Below, one piece after another: positions 44,101 to 51,862 of a stretch of DNA of 64,000 nt. The notes under the pieces were generated by a model, which did not search any database, was not told where the DNA came from, and saw only the letters and a list, made by a program, of their open reading frames with translations. A program made the position numbers and the translations under genes. The DNA is from Brevibacillus sp042683565 (GTDB lineage: Bacteria; Bacillota; Bacilli; Brevibacillales; Brevibacillaceae). Each line of letters opens with the position of its first letter. Within the stretch, counting starts at the first letter, position 1. The stretch covers positions 57,646 through 121,645 of the forward strand of contig NZ_JBHUJW010000004.1 in the NCBI RefSeq assembly GCF_042683565.1, in the 5' to 3' direction.

Positions 44101-45087
44101 GGTAGGGAGCACAGCAGACATGACGATCCGCACCGTCGTCCCGACCCCTGCCTTGGATTCCAGCTCTACGCCGTGATGCAGCCGTCCGCAGATTTCTTTG
44201 ACCAAATACAGCCCCATCCCCGTTGATTCCGGATATTTGCGGCCGTTCTCCCCGGTGAAATAGGGCTGAAACACGCGCCGGACGTCCTCGGGCGGAATCC
44301 CGATCCCGTAGTCTTGCACCTCCAGTGCGACATTCGGTCCCAGCTCGTAGGCGCGAATCGTCACCTTGTTGCTTTTCCCCGCCGAATAGCGGACGGCATT
44401 GGTGAGCAGCTGGCCCAGCACGAACGACAGCCATTTGTCATCCGACTCTACCCGCCACCTCTCGTCCACCTTCACCTCCGGATACACCTGGTTGCGGATG
44501 AACAGCCGCTTGTTTTCCGCCAGCACATTTTGCACCAAGGCGTGCAGGGTCACCGGCTCCACGAGAAAATCTTGCTCGAACCGGTCCAGACGGGCGATGT
44601 ACAGAACCGTCTCCAGCCCCCGCTTGATCCGGTCGACCTCCTCCCGCAAGCTCTCTGCCTTCGGGTCGTCTTCGTCCTGCAGCAGCAGGTGAATGACCGA
44701 GATCGGGGTCTTCATCTGGTGCACCCATTGCTGGATAAACGTCGTGTAGTCCCGCTGCTTGTTTTCATAGGCATGCAGCTGCTCCTTGTAGAGCCGGTAC
44801 TGCTCGAGAAAGGTCTCATCCAGCGCGCGGCACAGGGCTGCATTGCCGTGCGACTGCGTCAGCTCCTCCAGCGACTGCACCGGCTGACTAAGCCGCTGGT
44901 AGATCCCCCGGTGGGTCAAATAGCGCACGGCCATAAACGCTCCCGCGAAAAAGAGTGACAGAAACACCGCGTAGATCATCAACGATTCGTTCCAGTACCC
45001 GTCCAGCACGAAGATGAGCAGCAGCAAGAGCAGCTGAACGAGGAAAAAGATGGCGAAGGCCCATTGATCCCGAAGGAACAGCTTCAT
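44071..45087 (-). CDS. bceS: Bce-type intramembrane-sensing histidine kinase
   Basis: The 338-residue kinase has two closely spaced TM helices (about residues 11-28 and 36-54) with almost no extracellular loop, so it needs BceAB to sense. The H box is FIQQWVHQMKTPISVIHLLL (His 123). ATP-binding boxes are LTNAVRYSAGKSNKVTI, DYGIGIPPED and TGMGLYLVKEIC. ATG 45087 overlaps the regulator stop (ATGA). Confidence 0.92.
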   Translation of the reverse strand: MKLFLRDQWAFAIFFLVQLLLLLLIFVLDGYWNESLMIYAVFLSLFFAGAFMAVRYLTHRGIYQRLSQPVQSLEELTQSHGNAALCRALDETFLEQYRLYKEQLHAYENKQRDYTTFIQQWVHQMKTPISVIHLLLQDEDDPKAESLREEVDRIKRGLETVLYIARLDRFEQDFLVEPVTLHALVQNVLAENKRLFIRNQVYPEVKVDERWRVESDDKWLSFVLGQLLTNAVRYSAGKSNKVTIRAYELGPNVALEVQDYGIGIPPEDVRRVFQPYFTGENGRKYPESTGMGLYLVKEICGRLHHGVELESKAGVGTTVRIVMSAVLPTLQDRKEAES

Positions 45088-45782
45088 TGCCCGTCCTCCC
45101 AAACCGCTTTCAGCCGGTAGCCAGAGCCGCGTACGGTCTCGACCGCGCCTTCCAGTCCAATATCTTTCAGCTTGCCGCGCACGCGCGTAATGTACACGTT
45201 CAAGGTATTCTCGTCGACAAACTGCTCATCCCACAGCTTTTCCAGCAGCCGCTCCCTGCTGACGACGCGCGGGTACTGGTTCATCAGCGCTTCCAGCAGC
45301 AGCGCTTCCTTTTTGCTCAATTCGACCTTATGCTCGTGCATGGTCAGTTCCATCCGCTCCAGAAACAGCTTGAGCCCGGCTACCTCCACTGTCCGCTCGC
45401 CTTCCTGCGGAGCGTACAGGCCGTAGGCGCGGCGCAGCTGGCTGCGGATTTTCGCCAGCACGACGTCGTAGTCAAACGGCTTCGTGATATAGTCGTCCGC
45501 CCCGTTTTCCAGAGCCATGACCTGATCCATCTTGCTGTCCCGGGCAGAGATGAACAGGATCGGACAATTCGATTGCTGGCGCATCTGGCGGCACCAGTAA
45601 AAGCCGTCGAACTTGGGCAAATTCACATCGAGCAGAACCAGATCCGGCCGCGCCCGCACGAACACGTCCATGACGCGGTCAAACTGCTCGACATTCACCG
45701 TATGATAACCGTATTTTTCCAACTGACTTTGCAGTAATTGATTGATTTTGGGATCGTCCTCAACGATCATAATGGTCGACAT
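45084..45782 (-). CDS. bceR: Bce-type OmpR-family response regulator
   Basis: The 232-residue regulator has a receiver domain (IMIVEDDPKINQ, phosphoacceptor Asp about 52 in LLDVNLPKFDG, late TKPFDYD) and a winged-helix DNA-binding domain (LSKKEALLLEALMNQYPRVV, VYITRVRGKLKDIG). ATG 45782 follows GAGGGGAG. A strong terminator separates it from the sigma gene upstream, so bceRS probably has its own weak promoter or relies on read-through. Confidence 0.92.
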   Translation of the reverse strand: MSTIMIVEDDPKINQLLQSQLEKYGYHTVNVEQFDRVMDVFVRARPDLVLLDVNLPKFDGFYWCRQMRQQSNCPILFISARDSKMDQVMALENGADDYITKPFDYDVVLAKIRSQLRRAYGLYAPQEGERTVEVAGLKLFLERMELTMHEHKVELSKKEALLLEALMNQYPRVVSRERLLEKLWDEQFVDENTLNVYITRVRGKLKDIGLEGAVETVRGSGYRLKAVWEDGQ

Positions 45783-45831
45783 GGTTTGTACTCCCCTCGC
45801 TATCAGACTGGCGTCCATTCTCTACTATATC

Positions 45832-45859
45832 AAAAAAGGATGGACCTGTTGTCCATCCT
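45832..45859 (-). terminator. terminator after the ECF sigma gene
   Basis: AGGATGGAC and GTCCATCCT form a perfect 9-bp stem with a 5-base loop, then TTTTTT on the minus strand. The 5' arm overlaps the sigma stop codon. Confidence 0.88.
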
Positions 45860-46373
45860 ACGCCTGGGCTTTCATCATCTGCTGCAGCTTCTTGATCCCG
45901 CGGAAGTGCAGGATTTTGACCGACGCCTCGGTCTTGCCCAGAATCTGTGCGATCTCATTCATTTTCAGGTCAGCCAGGTAACGCAGCATAATTACATTGC
46001 GCTGGTCGACCGTCAAGGTATGTACCTTTTCCCACAACCCTTCCGTTGACTCCTGCGTCAAGAGGCAATCCTCCGGCAGTTCATCATCTGCCGTCAGCGA
46101 GGAAAAGGTCTCCTGATCGACCGGGCATTCCCGCTTCTTGCGCATGTAGTCGATCAAGGCGTTGTGCGCGATGCGGAAAATCCAAGCGCCGAACGGATGG
46201 CGTCCGTCGTACTGCTCCAGCTTGGAGTACACTTTGATAAACACCGTCGTGGTCAAATCCTCCACGTCCCAGATGTTTTTGACGCGATAGCGAAAGTAGC
46301 GATGTATTTTGGCCGAATATTCTTCGTAAATTTGCTGATGAGTCAATTGTGGATAAACGAGCGCGGTATTCAT
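45858..46373 (-). CDS. ECF-type RNA polymerase sigma factor
   Basis: The 171-residue sigma-70 protein has region 2 (IHRYFRYRVKNIWDVEDLTT, VFIKVYSKLEQYDGRHPFGA, WIFRIAHNALIDYMRKKR) and region 4 (LTVDQRNVIMLRYLADLKMN, EIAQILGKTEASVKILHFRG). ATG 46373 is 7 bases after GGGAG. No anti-sigma gene is adjacent; instead a Bce two-component system follows. Its promoter region carries a BceR-type operator, so expression may be switched on by cell-envelope attack. Targets are unknown. Confidence 0.9.
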   Translation of the reverse strand: MNTALVYPQLTHQQIYEEYSAKIHRYFRYRVKNIWDVEDLTTTVFIKVYSKLEQYDGRHPFGAWIFRIAHNALIDYMRKKRECPVDQETFSSLTADDELPEDCLLTQESTEGLWEKVHTLTVDQRNVIMLRYLADLKMNEIAQILGKTEASVKILHFRGIKKLQQMMKAQA

Positions 46374-46412
46374 TATCGATCTCCCATTTCATGATCCGTA
46401 TGAGTTGCTTTC

Positions 46413-46476
46413 ATTGTAAAGGGGATCGGAAGCGGGAACTATCGAGTTAACTTTCAGGAACCTTACACTTTTGTAA
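46413..46476 (-). promoter_or_regulatory. ECF sigma promoter with BceR-type operator
   Basis: On the minus strand TTACA-N4-TGTAA (46463-46476) is a perfect match to the Bce-type operator and is followed by GG, three bases and CTGAAAGTTAACTCGATAG. A -10 TACAAT lies at 46413-46418; operator and -10 centres are 54 bp apart, exactly as at bceA. There is no good -35, as expected for an activated promoter. Confidence 0.7.
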
Positions 46477-46592
46477 GTTTTTCGCGATGCTGGCGTAATC
46501 CCTTTTCGCTGCTCCCACTCCGGACAAGTATATAGTAGCAGGCAGTTTTGGCAGGAGAGCGTGAGGATTGTGGAAAAAGTGAGGAATGCTCG

Positions 46593-46628
46593 AAAAAAAA
46601 TAAAGAGAGCCACTTTTCGCCGGCTCTC
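46593..46628 (-). terminator. terminator after the small gene pair
   Basis: GAGAGCC and GGCTCTC pair on the minus strand, followed by TTTATTTTTTTT. It closes the transcript of the two small genes to its right. Confidence 0.85.
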
Positions 46629-46633
46629 ATGCT

Positions 46634-46819
46634 CTATTGTTTTCTCGATTCTTCAATGGCTTTCAGAATGCTGGCATGGTTTGCTTTAAACTGCTGCCAG
46701 TTTTGCTTGACAAAATCATCGATTCTTCTCTTGGGAGTCGCAAACAACAACGCATCTTTTTCAATAAATCCCGTGGCCGCTTCCACCTTGCCATTCTTCA
46801 GCACGTAAACGTTGCTCAT
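46634..46819 (-). CDS. small unrecognised protein, 61 aa
   Basis: The product begins MSNVYVLKNGKVEAATGFIE and ends in a basic, helical half (QNWQQFKANHASILKAIEES). GGGGGC lies about 8 bases before the ATG. The ATG overlaps the stop of the 91-residue gene upstream (ATGA), and a clean terminator follows 6 bases after the stop, which supports real expression. No family is recognised. Confidence 0.6.
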   Translation of the reverse strand: MSNVYVLKNGKVEAATGFIEKDALLFATPKRRIDDFVKQNWQQFKANHASILKAIEESRKQ

Positions 46820-47091
46820 GACTGCAGCCCCCTTAACACTGATTCAACAAAGCGTAAAATTAAAGCATTTCCGTGTACGCTCATTATACCATCATAAATA
46901 ACGGCCTCATAACTTTTGATTTGATGGACATTCCATGTTCGCCCGTCTGCTTCTACGCATATCATGCTGCTCTGATCACATTTGAACAGTACAGCTGCCG
47001 AGCAATCCCGAAATTCCCCTTGGGGAATGGAGGTGTATGTTCCCAGTTGCCACTTACACACTCCCCTCTGCCCACGCTTCCATTTTACCAA
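46816..47091 (-). CDS. small unrecognised protein, about 91 aa
   Basis: The frame opens with TTG 47091 and contains beta-rich segments (AAVLFKCDQSSMICVEADGR, TWNVHQIKSYEAVIYDGIMS) with two or three cysteines. The start is uncertain: the TTG has no clear ribosome binding site, and a GTG about ten codons in sits too close to AGAGGGGA. The ATGA overlap with the next small gene is the main support. The composition is AT-richer than in neighbouring purB. Confidence 0.45.
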   Translation of the reverse strand: MVKWKRGQRGVCKWQLGTYTSIPQGEFRDCSAAVLFKCDQSSMICVEADGRTWNVHQIKSYEAVIYDGIMSVHGNALILRFVESVLRGLQS

Positions 47092-47111
47092 AAGTTAGCA
47101 GTGAATTAGCA

Positions 47112-47150
47112 GAAAAACCCCCCAGCAGATCTCTCCGCCGGAGGGCACTT
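47112..47150 (-). terminator. possible weak terminator after purB
   Basis: On the minus strand a short CTCCG/CGGAG stem region is followed by GGGGGG and T5. An alternative CCCTCC/GGGGGG pairing reaches the T tract. It would end purEKB and so isolate it from the genes to the left. Confidence 0.4.
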
Positions 47151-47185
47151 GTCGTCCAGAATATCAGGTTGCTATACACGCTCGC

Positions 47186-48481
47186 CTACAGCAATCCCAA
47201 CCGCTTGAAAATGGTATCGACATGCTTGAGGTGGTAGCGGTAGTCGAAGCATTCGTCCAGCTCTTCCTTGGTCAGCGCAGCGCTGATCGTCGGGTCTTCT
47301 TCCACGATTTCGCGGAAGGAGCGCTGCTCTGCCCATGCCTGCATCGCGCGCGGCTGCACGGTGTCGTACGCCTGCTCGCGGCTCATGCCTTTTTCGATCA
47401 GGCTGAGCATGACGTGCTGCGAGTAGATCAGGCCAAAAGTGCGGTCCATGTTGCGCTTCATGTTTTCGGGGAAGACCGTCAAGTTTTTCACGATGTTGCT
47501 GAAACGGCGCAGCATGTAGTTCAGCGCTTGCGTCGCATCCGGCAGAATGATGCGCTCTGCCGAGGAGTGGGAGATGTCGCGCTCGTGCCAGAGCGACACG
47601 TTTTCGTAGGAAGTCAGCATGTAGCCGCGGATGACGCGGGCCATGCCCGTGATGTTCTCGCTGCCGATCGGGTTGCGTTTGTGCGGCATGGCAGAAGAGC
47701 CTTTTTGTCCTTTGGCAAACGCTTCCTCCACTTCGCGCATCTCGCTCTTTTGCAGGCCGCGAATTTCGGTCGCGAATTTCTCCAGCGAGGTAGCGATCAA
47801 AGCCAGTGTCGACATGTAATGCGCGTGACGGTCGCGCTGCAGCGTTTGGGTAGAGATCGGCGCCGGAGTGAGGCCCAGCTTTTCGCACACGTACGCTTCC
47901 ACGAACGGATCGATGTTCGCGTACGTGCCGACTGCGCCGGAGATTTTGCCGTACGCCACTTCTTTTTTCGCGATGCGGAAGCGCTCGAGGTTGCGCTTCA
48001 TTTCCTCATGCCAGAGAGCCAGCTTCAGGCCAAAGGTCGTCGGCTCCGCGTGAACGCCGTGGGTGCGGCCCATGCAAACGGTGTCCTTGTGCTCGCGGGC
48101 TTTGTCGGCCAGGATCGCGATGAAGTCTTCGATGTCTTTTTCCAGGATTTCATTGGCCTGACGCAGCAAATAAGACAGCGCCGTGTCCACCACGTCCGTG
48201 GAAGTCAGCCCGTAGTGCACCCATTTTTTCTCCTCGCCCAGCGTTTCCGATACCGCGCGGGTAAAGGCTACGACGTCATGGCGAGTCTCTTCCTCGATTT
48301 CGTAGATGCGTTTGATATCAAAGGTAGCTTTGTCCCACAGCTTTTTGACATCTTCCTCTGGAATGACGCCCAGCTTGGACCATGCTTCACACGCGAGGAT
48401 TTCCACTTCCAGCCATGCCTGAAATTTGTTCTGCTCGGTCCAGATGGCGCGCATCTCCGGGCGGGAATAACGTTCGATCAT
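47186..48481 (-). CDS. purB: adenylosuccinate lyase
   Basis: PurB releases fumarate from SAICAR and from adenylosuccinate, so it serves both IMP and AMP synthesis. The 431-residue protein begins MIERYSRPEMRAIWTEQNKF and contains HYGLTSTDVVDTALS, the GRTHGVHAEPTTFG His segment and the signature GSSAMPHKRNPIGSENI with the catalytic Ser loop. The ATG overlaps the purK stop (ATGA). It is the last pur gene of this unit; purC is 34 kb away. Confidence 0.98.
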   Translation of the reverse strand: MIERYSRPEMRAIWTEQNKFQAWLEVEILACEAWSKLGVIPEEDVKKLWDKATFDIKRIYEIEEETRHDVVAFTRAVSETLGEEKKWVHYGLTSTDVVDTALSYLLRQANEILEKDIEDFIAILADKAREHKDTVCMGRTHGVHAEPTTFGLKLALWHEEMKRNLERFRIAKKEVAYGKISGAVGTYANIDPFVEAYVCEKLGLTPAPISTQTLQRDRHAHYMSTLALIATSLEKFATEIRGLQKSEMREVEEAFAKGQKGSSAMPHKRNPIGSENITGMARVIRGYMLTSYENVSLWHERDISHSSAERIILPDATQALNYMLRRFSNIVKNLTVFPENMKRNMDRTFGLIYSQHVMLSLIEKGMSREQAYDTVQPRAMQAWAEQRSFREIVEEDPTISAALTKEELDECFDYRYHLKHVDTIFKRLGLL

Positions 48482-49641
48482 GATTGTACCTCCGTTTTAT
48501 TCGTCCATATTTGCAGCTGTTCAATGGCAGCCAGCGCTTCTTCCACTGTCGGGGCCAGCACGTTGATATGGCCCATTTTCCGCTTCGCTTTGCTTTCTGC
48601 TTTGCCGTACAAATGCAGCTTGGCCGAGGCAGGCAGACGGTCGACCGCGTCGAGGACCGGCTGCAGATGCTCTCCCAAGATATTCACCATGACGACCGGC
48701 GAGAGCAACTGTGTCGATCCCAACGGCAGGTTGCACACCGCCCGCACATGCTGCTCGAACTGCGAGGTAACGCAGGCGTCCATCGTGTAATGGCCCGAGT
48801 TGTGCGGGCGCGGAGCCAGCTCGTTCACGTACAGCTGTCCGTCTGCGGTCAAAAACATCTCGACGGCGATCAGGCCGATCACGTCGAGCTTTTCCACGAT
48901 CGTCCGCGCGATTTCTTCCGCACGGGCACGGACGTCGTCGCTGACGCGGGCAGGGACGATGCTCAGGTGCAAAATATTGTCCTGGTGCACGTTTTCCGCC
49001 GCCGGAAAGACAGCCAGCTCGCCGGATGGATTGCGCGCGGCGATGACCGACAGCTCCAGCAAAAACGGCACGAATTGCTCCACGATCAGCTCCGTGCCTG
49101 CCTTGGCGAGCGTCTCATACGCTTCTACCAGCTCCGACTCGCTGCGCAGCACCCATTGTCCTTTGCCGTCGTAGCCGCCCGTCGCCGTTTTCATGACCGC
49201 AGGCAAGCCCAGCTCGCGCACAGCCGCCTGCAATTCTTCCAGGCTCGCCACGACGCGGAAGGGAGCGACCGGAATGCCGATGTCGCGGATCGCGGTCTTT
49301 TCCCGGATACGGTTTTGCGTGATGCGCAGCAAACGGCTGCCCTGCGGCACGTACGCCCGGCTCTCCAGCACTTCCGCAACTTTTGCGTCCACATTTTCAA
49401 ATTCGTAGGAAATGACGTCACTGAGCGCTGCCAGCTCCATGGCCGCTTCCACATCGTCGTAATGGGCCACGATCTGACGGTCCGCCGCCTGTCCGCACGG
49501 CGCATCCTCCGTCGGGTCCATGGTCACGAAGCGATAGCCCATGGCTCGTCCAGCGAGGGCGATCATCCGTCCCAGCTGACCGCCGCCCAGTATGCCGATG
49601 GTCGACCCCGGTTTGATCTGCTTGTCCGTTGTGTTTGTCAT
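48478..49641 (-). CDS. purK: 5-(carboxyamino)imidazole ribonucleotide synthase
   Basis: PurK carboxylates AIR to N5-CAIR using ATP and bicarbonate. The 387-residue ATP-grasp protein has GILGGGQLGRMIALAGRAMG, PAVMKTATGGYDGKGQWVLR, the lid and metal segment MFLTADGQLYVNELAPRPHN and SGHYTMDACVTSQFEQHVRA. It overlaps purE upstream and purB downstream by 4 bases each. Confidence 0.98.
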   Translation of the reverse strand: MTNTTDKQIKPGSTIGILGGGQLGRMIALAGRAMGYRFVTMDPTEDAPCGQAADRQIVAHYDDVEAAMELAALSDVISYEFENVDAKVAEVLESRAYVPQGSRLLRITQNRIREKTAIRDIGIPVAPFRVVASLEELQAAVRELGLPAVMKTATGGYDGKGQWVLRSESELVEAYETLAKAGTELIVEQFVPFLLELSVIAARNPSGELAVFPAAENVHQDNILHLSIVPARVSDDVRARAEEIARTIVEKLDVIGLIAVEMFLTADGQLYVNELAPRPHNSGHYTMDACVTSQFEQHVRAVCNLPLGSTQLLSPVVMVNILGEHLQPVLDAVDRLPASAKLHLYGKAESKAKRKMGHINVLAPTVEEALAAIEQLQIWTNKTEVQS

Positions 49642-50126
49642 TGCAGTTCACTTGCCTCCAGCACTTTGTTGCGGACTGCATCCCGCCTTGCGACGAAGCG
49701 CTCCTGAATGTCCGGATATTTGATCCCCAGAATCTGCGCAGCCAGCAGCCCGGCGTTGATCGCGCCTGCCTTGCCGATCGCCACCGTCGCCACCGGCACA
49801 CCGCCTGGCATTTGCACGATGGACAGCAAGGAATCCAGTCCGTTCAGGTTGGACGACTTCACCGGCACGCCGATGACAGGCAGCTCGGTTTTGGCAGCCA
49901 CCATTCCCGGCAGGTGAGCAGCCCCGCCCGCTCCGGCAATGATGACTTCCAGGCCGCGGCTTTTCGCGCTCTCTGCGTACTCGAACATCAAATCGGGTGT
50001 GCGGTGTGCAGACACCACTTTCTTTTCATACGGCACTTGCAGCTCGTCCAGGATCGCGCACGCTTCCTTCATCGTTTCCCAATCAGACGTGCTGCCCATT
50101 ATGACGCCTGCCAACGGTTTGGACAT
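49638..50126 (-). CDS. purE: N5-CAIR mutase
   Basis: PurE moves the carboxylate of N5-CAIR to give CAIR. The 162-residue class I protein shows GVIMGSTSDWETMKEA, VVSAHRTPDLMFEYAE and IIAGAGGAAHLPGMVAAKTE. It is the first gene of purEKB. The leader of about 100 bases contains an AGCCCA/TGGGCT hairpin (about 50161-50207) without a convincing U tract. Confidence 0.98.
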   Translation of the reverse strand: MSKPLAGVIMGSTSDWETMKEACAILDELQVPYEKKVVSAHRTPDLMFEYAESAKSRGLEVIIAGAGGAAHLPGMVAAKTELPVIGVPVKSSNLNGLDSLLSIVQMPGGVPVATVAIGKAGAINAGLLAAQILGIKYPDIQERFVARRDAVRNKVLEASELQ

Positions 50127-50235
50127 GGCACCTTCGCCCCCTACGTCAGTATCATCAGAAAGCCCAACCGACTAACGGCATGCACGGCCGTACTCATCGC
50201 CTGGGCTATTTGCACTCATTTCTTTCAACTACTCC

Positions 50236-50314
50236 AGTGTAGCAGGGAGAAAGTTTGCCTGTCAACCTCGCATCCGAACATTTTGAAAAGAGATTAATGC
50301 CATTATTCGTGTTT
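50236..50314 (-). promoter_or_regulatory. purE promoter with paired PurR boxes
   Basis: On the minus strand TTGACA (50260-50265), an 18-bp spacer and TACACT (50236-50241) form the promoter. PurBoxes lie at 50270-50282 (GCATCCGAACATT on plus, 11 of 13 to consensus) and 50302-50314 (ATTATTCGTGTTT on plus), 19 bases apart and upstream of the -35, as described for B. subtilis purE. The distal box overlaps the stop codon of the upstream peptidase gene. Confidence 0.8.
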
Positions 50315-51841
50315 ACCTTTCTTCACCCACGCTTCAGCCGCCTCTGCCTGATCCAGCCTGAGCTTCAGCCAATAGTCGAGAAAAGGAGTGGCATCCGCCC
50401 TTGCCGCCTGGGAAAGCAGCGCGAGGACGTCCTGTCCGTTCGCCTGGCTGTACTGGTTTTCCTGCACGTACTTGCGCAGCAGGTCATGCAGCCGCTCGCT
50501 TCCCCACGCCTCCCGGAGCGTCCACCACATGGCGGCGCCGCGTCCGTAGACAAGTTCTGCATAGCTTTTCCAGTTCGGAAATTGATCCAGGGACTGCCAA
50601 ACCGCAAGTCCGCGCCCCGCGTACACCTGCGCCGCCTCTGCCTGCCCAAGGCGCAGATTGATATAGCTTTTGGCACGCTCTGGATCGACGCTGTGCAAAT
50701 AGGCCATGGCCGCGTAGTCGGTCAAGCTCTCGTCCAGCCACGCCTCGCGCACCTCGTCGTTGCCCACCAGCCCGTAAAACCACTGGTGAGCCGTCTCGTG
50801 GGCGACGATCGCCTCTGCCACCGCATCGCTTCTGCTGAAGCATTCGTCCTGGATAAAGACGATGCTCGGGTACTCCATCCCTCCGAAAAAGCCGCCAGTC
50901 TTGACCACGTCGTACTCCTTATACGGATACCGCCCAAATTGCCTGCCATAATACTGGAGCGACTGCATCGCCGCCTGATGCAAACGGCTTGCGGCTGCCG
51001 GATCGTCGCCCTCCTGCGACCAGGTGCGGACCACGACATCCCCGACTGTCCCCGTCTGCTGGCGATACGAGTCGTCCATGATGACGAGAGCAAAATCCCG
51101 AACATTCCAGGCGTCGATCTCATAGATGGTCTGCCGCTTCGGACGGGTCTGGGTCACCGCGGCGACGCTCTCGATTCCGCTCGACGCGAGCTGGTAGCCG
51201 TCCTCCAGTTGGACGCGCAGATGATAGTTCGCCATCTCGCTGTAAAAAGGATCGCCGACCGCGGTGTACGGGTCCAGCCTCCAGCCGTCTTTGTCCTTGA
51301 CTGCCAGGATCGGGAGCCAGTTGCCCAGCCACATGGCGTGATCGTTGTAAGACAGCCTGCCATTGTTATAGGGAACCTGCAGGGCAAAACGCATTTGCAC
51401 TTCCGCAAGTTGCCCCGCCATCTTGCCGGTCAGCGGCACCTGCAAGAGCGTATCTTCGCTCCCCATAAGCCGCACCGGCACGCTTTGCCCGTCGACGCGC
51501 ACCTCCGAAATATGCACGCCCCCCGGCTCCCGCTGCTTCCCAAGGATGTGCTCCCAGTTTGCTCCGCGCAAATCGGATTTGGCCTGAAAAACGTTCGGGT
51601 ATACATGAAAATACGCCTTGTCATCCTGGGAAACAAAACGGACGGCTAACACGCCCGTCACTGTGTGGGCCTTCATATCCACCCGCACATCCGCGCGATA
51701 CGAAGCGGCGACAGGGATTTGACCAGGCAGCAGCGTCTCTGCCTCGTCCGTCCCCATCTGCCTCGCCCATGCTTTTGCCCACAGAACAACGATCAACACC
51801 CCTGCAATCAACAGGCTGCAGGTCCACCCTCTTCGCCGCAT
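50303..51841 (-). CDS. M1-type metallopeptidase, membrane-anchored or secreted (copy 1)
   Basis: The 512-residue protein has a hydrophobic N-terminus (TCSLLIAGVLIVVLWAKAWA). It then has the beta-domain and thermolysin-like domain of M1 peptidases: substrate segment GGFFGGMEYPSIVF in place of GAMEN, zinc motif HETAHQWF (His about 348) and the downstream EAWLDESLTDYAA supplying the third ligand. It is a tandem duplicate of the gene upstream, 21 bases away. It probably trims peptides outside the membrane. Confidence 0.88.
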   Translation of the reverse strand: MRRRGWTCSLLIAGVLIVVLWAKAWARQMGTDEAETLLPGQIPVAASYRADVRVDMKAHTVTGVLAVRFVSQDDKAYFHVYPNVFQAKSDLRGANWEHILGKQREPGGVHISEVRVDGQSVPVRLMGSEDTLLQVPLTGKMAGQLAEVQMRFALQVPYNNGRLSYNDHAMWLGNWLPILAVKDKDGWRLDPYTAVGDPFYSEMANYHLRVQLEDGYQLASSGIESVAAVTQTRPKRQTIYEIDAWNVRDFALVIMDDSYRQQTGTVGDVVVRTWSQEGDDPAAASRLHQAAMQSLQYYGRQFGRYPYKEYDVVKTGGFFGGMEYPSIVFIQDECFSRSDAVAEAIVAHETAHQWFYGLVGNDEVREAWLDESLTDYAAMAYLHSVDPERAKSYINLRLGQAEAAQVYAGRGLAVWQSLDQFPNWKSYAELVYGRGAAMWWTLREAWGSERLHDLLRKYVQENQYSQANGQDVLALLSQAARADATPFLDYWLKLRLDQAEAAEAWVKKGKHE

Positions 51842-51862
51842 TGGCGATCCCCTGCCTTCAGG

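Noticed and set aside
50161..50207. Attenuator in the purE leader
   Set aside because: A hairpin is present but no convincing U tract follows it; control is better explained by the PurR boxes.
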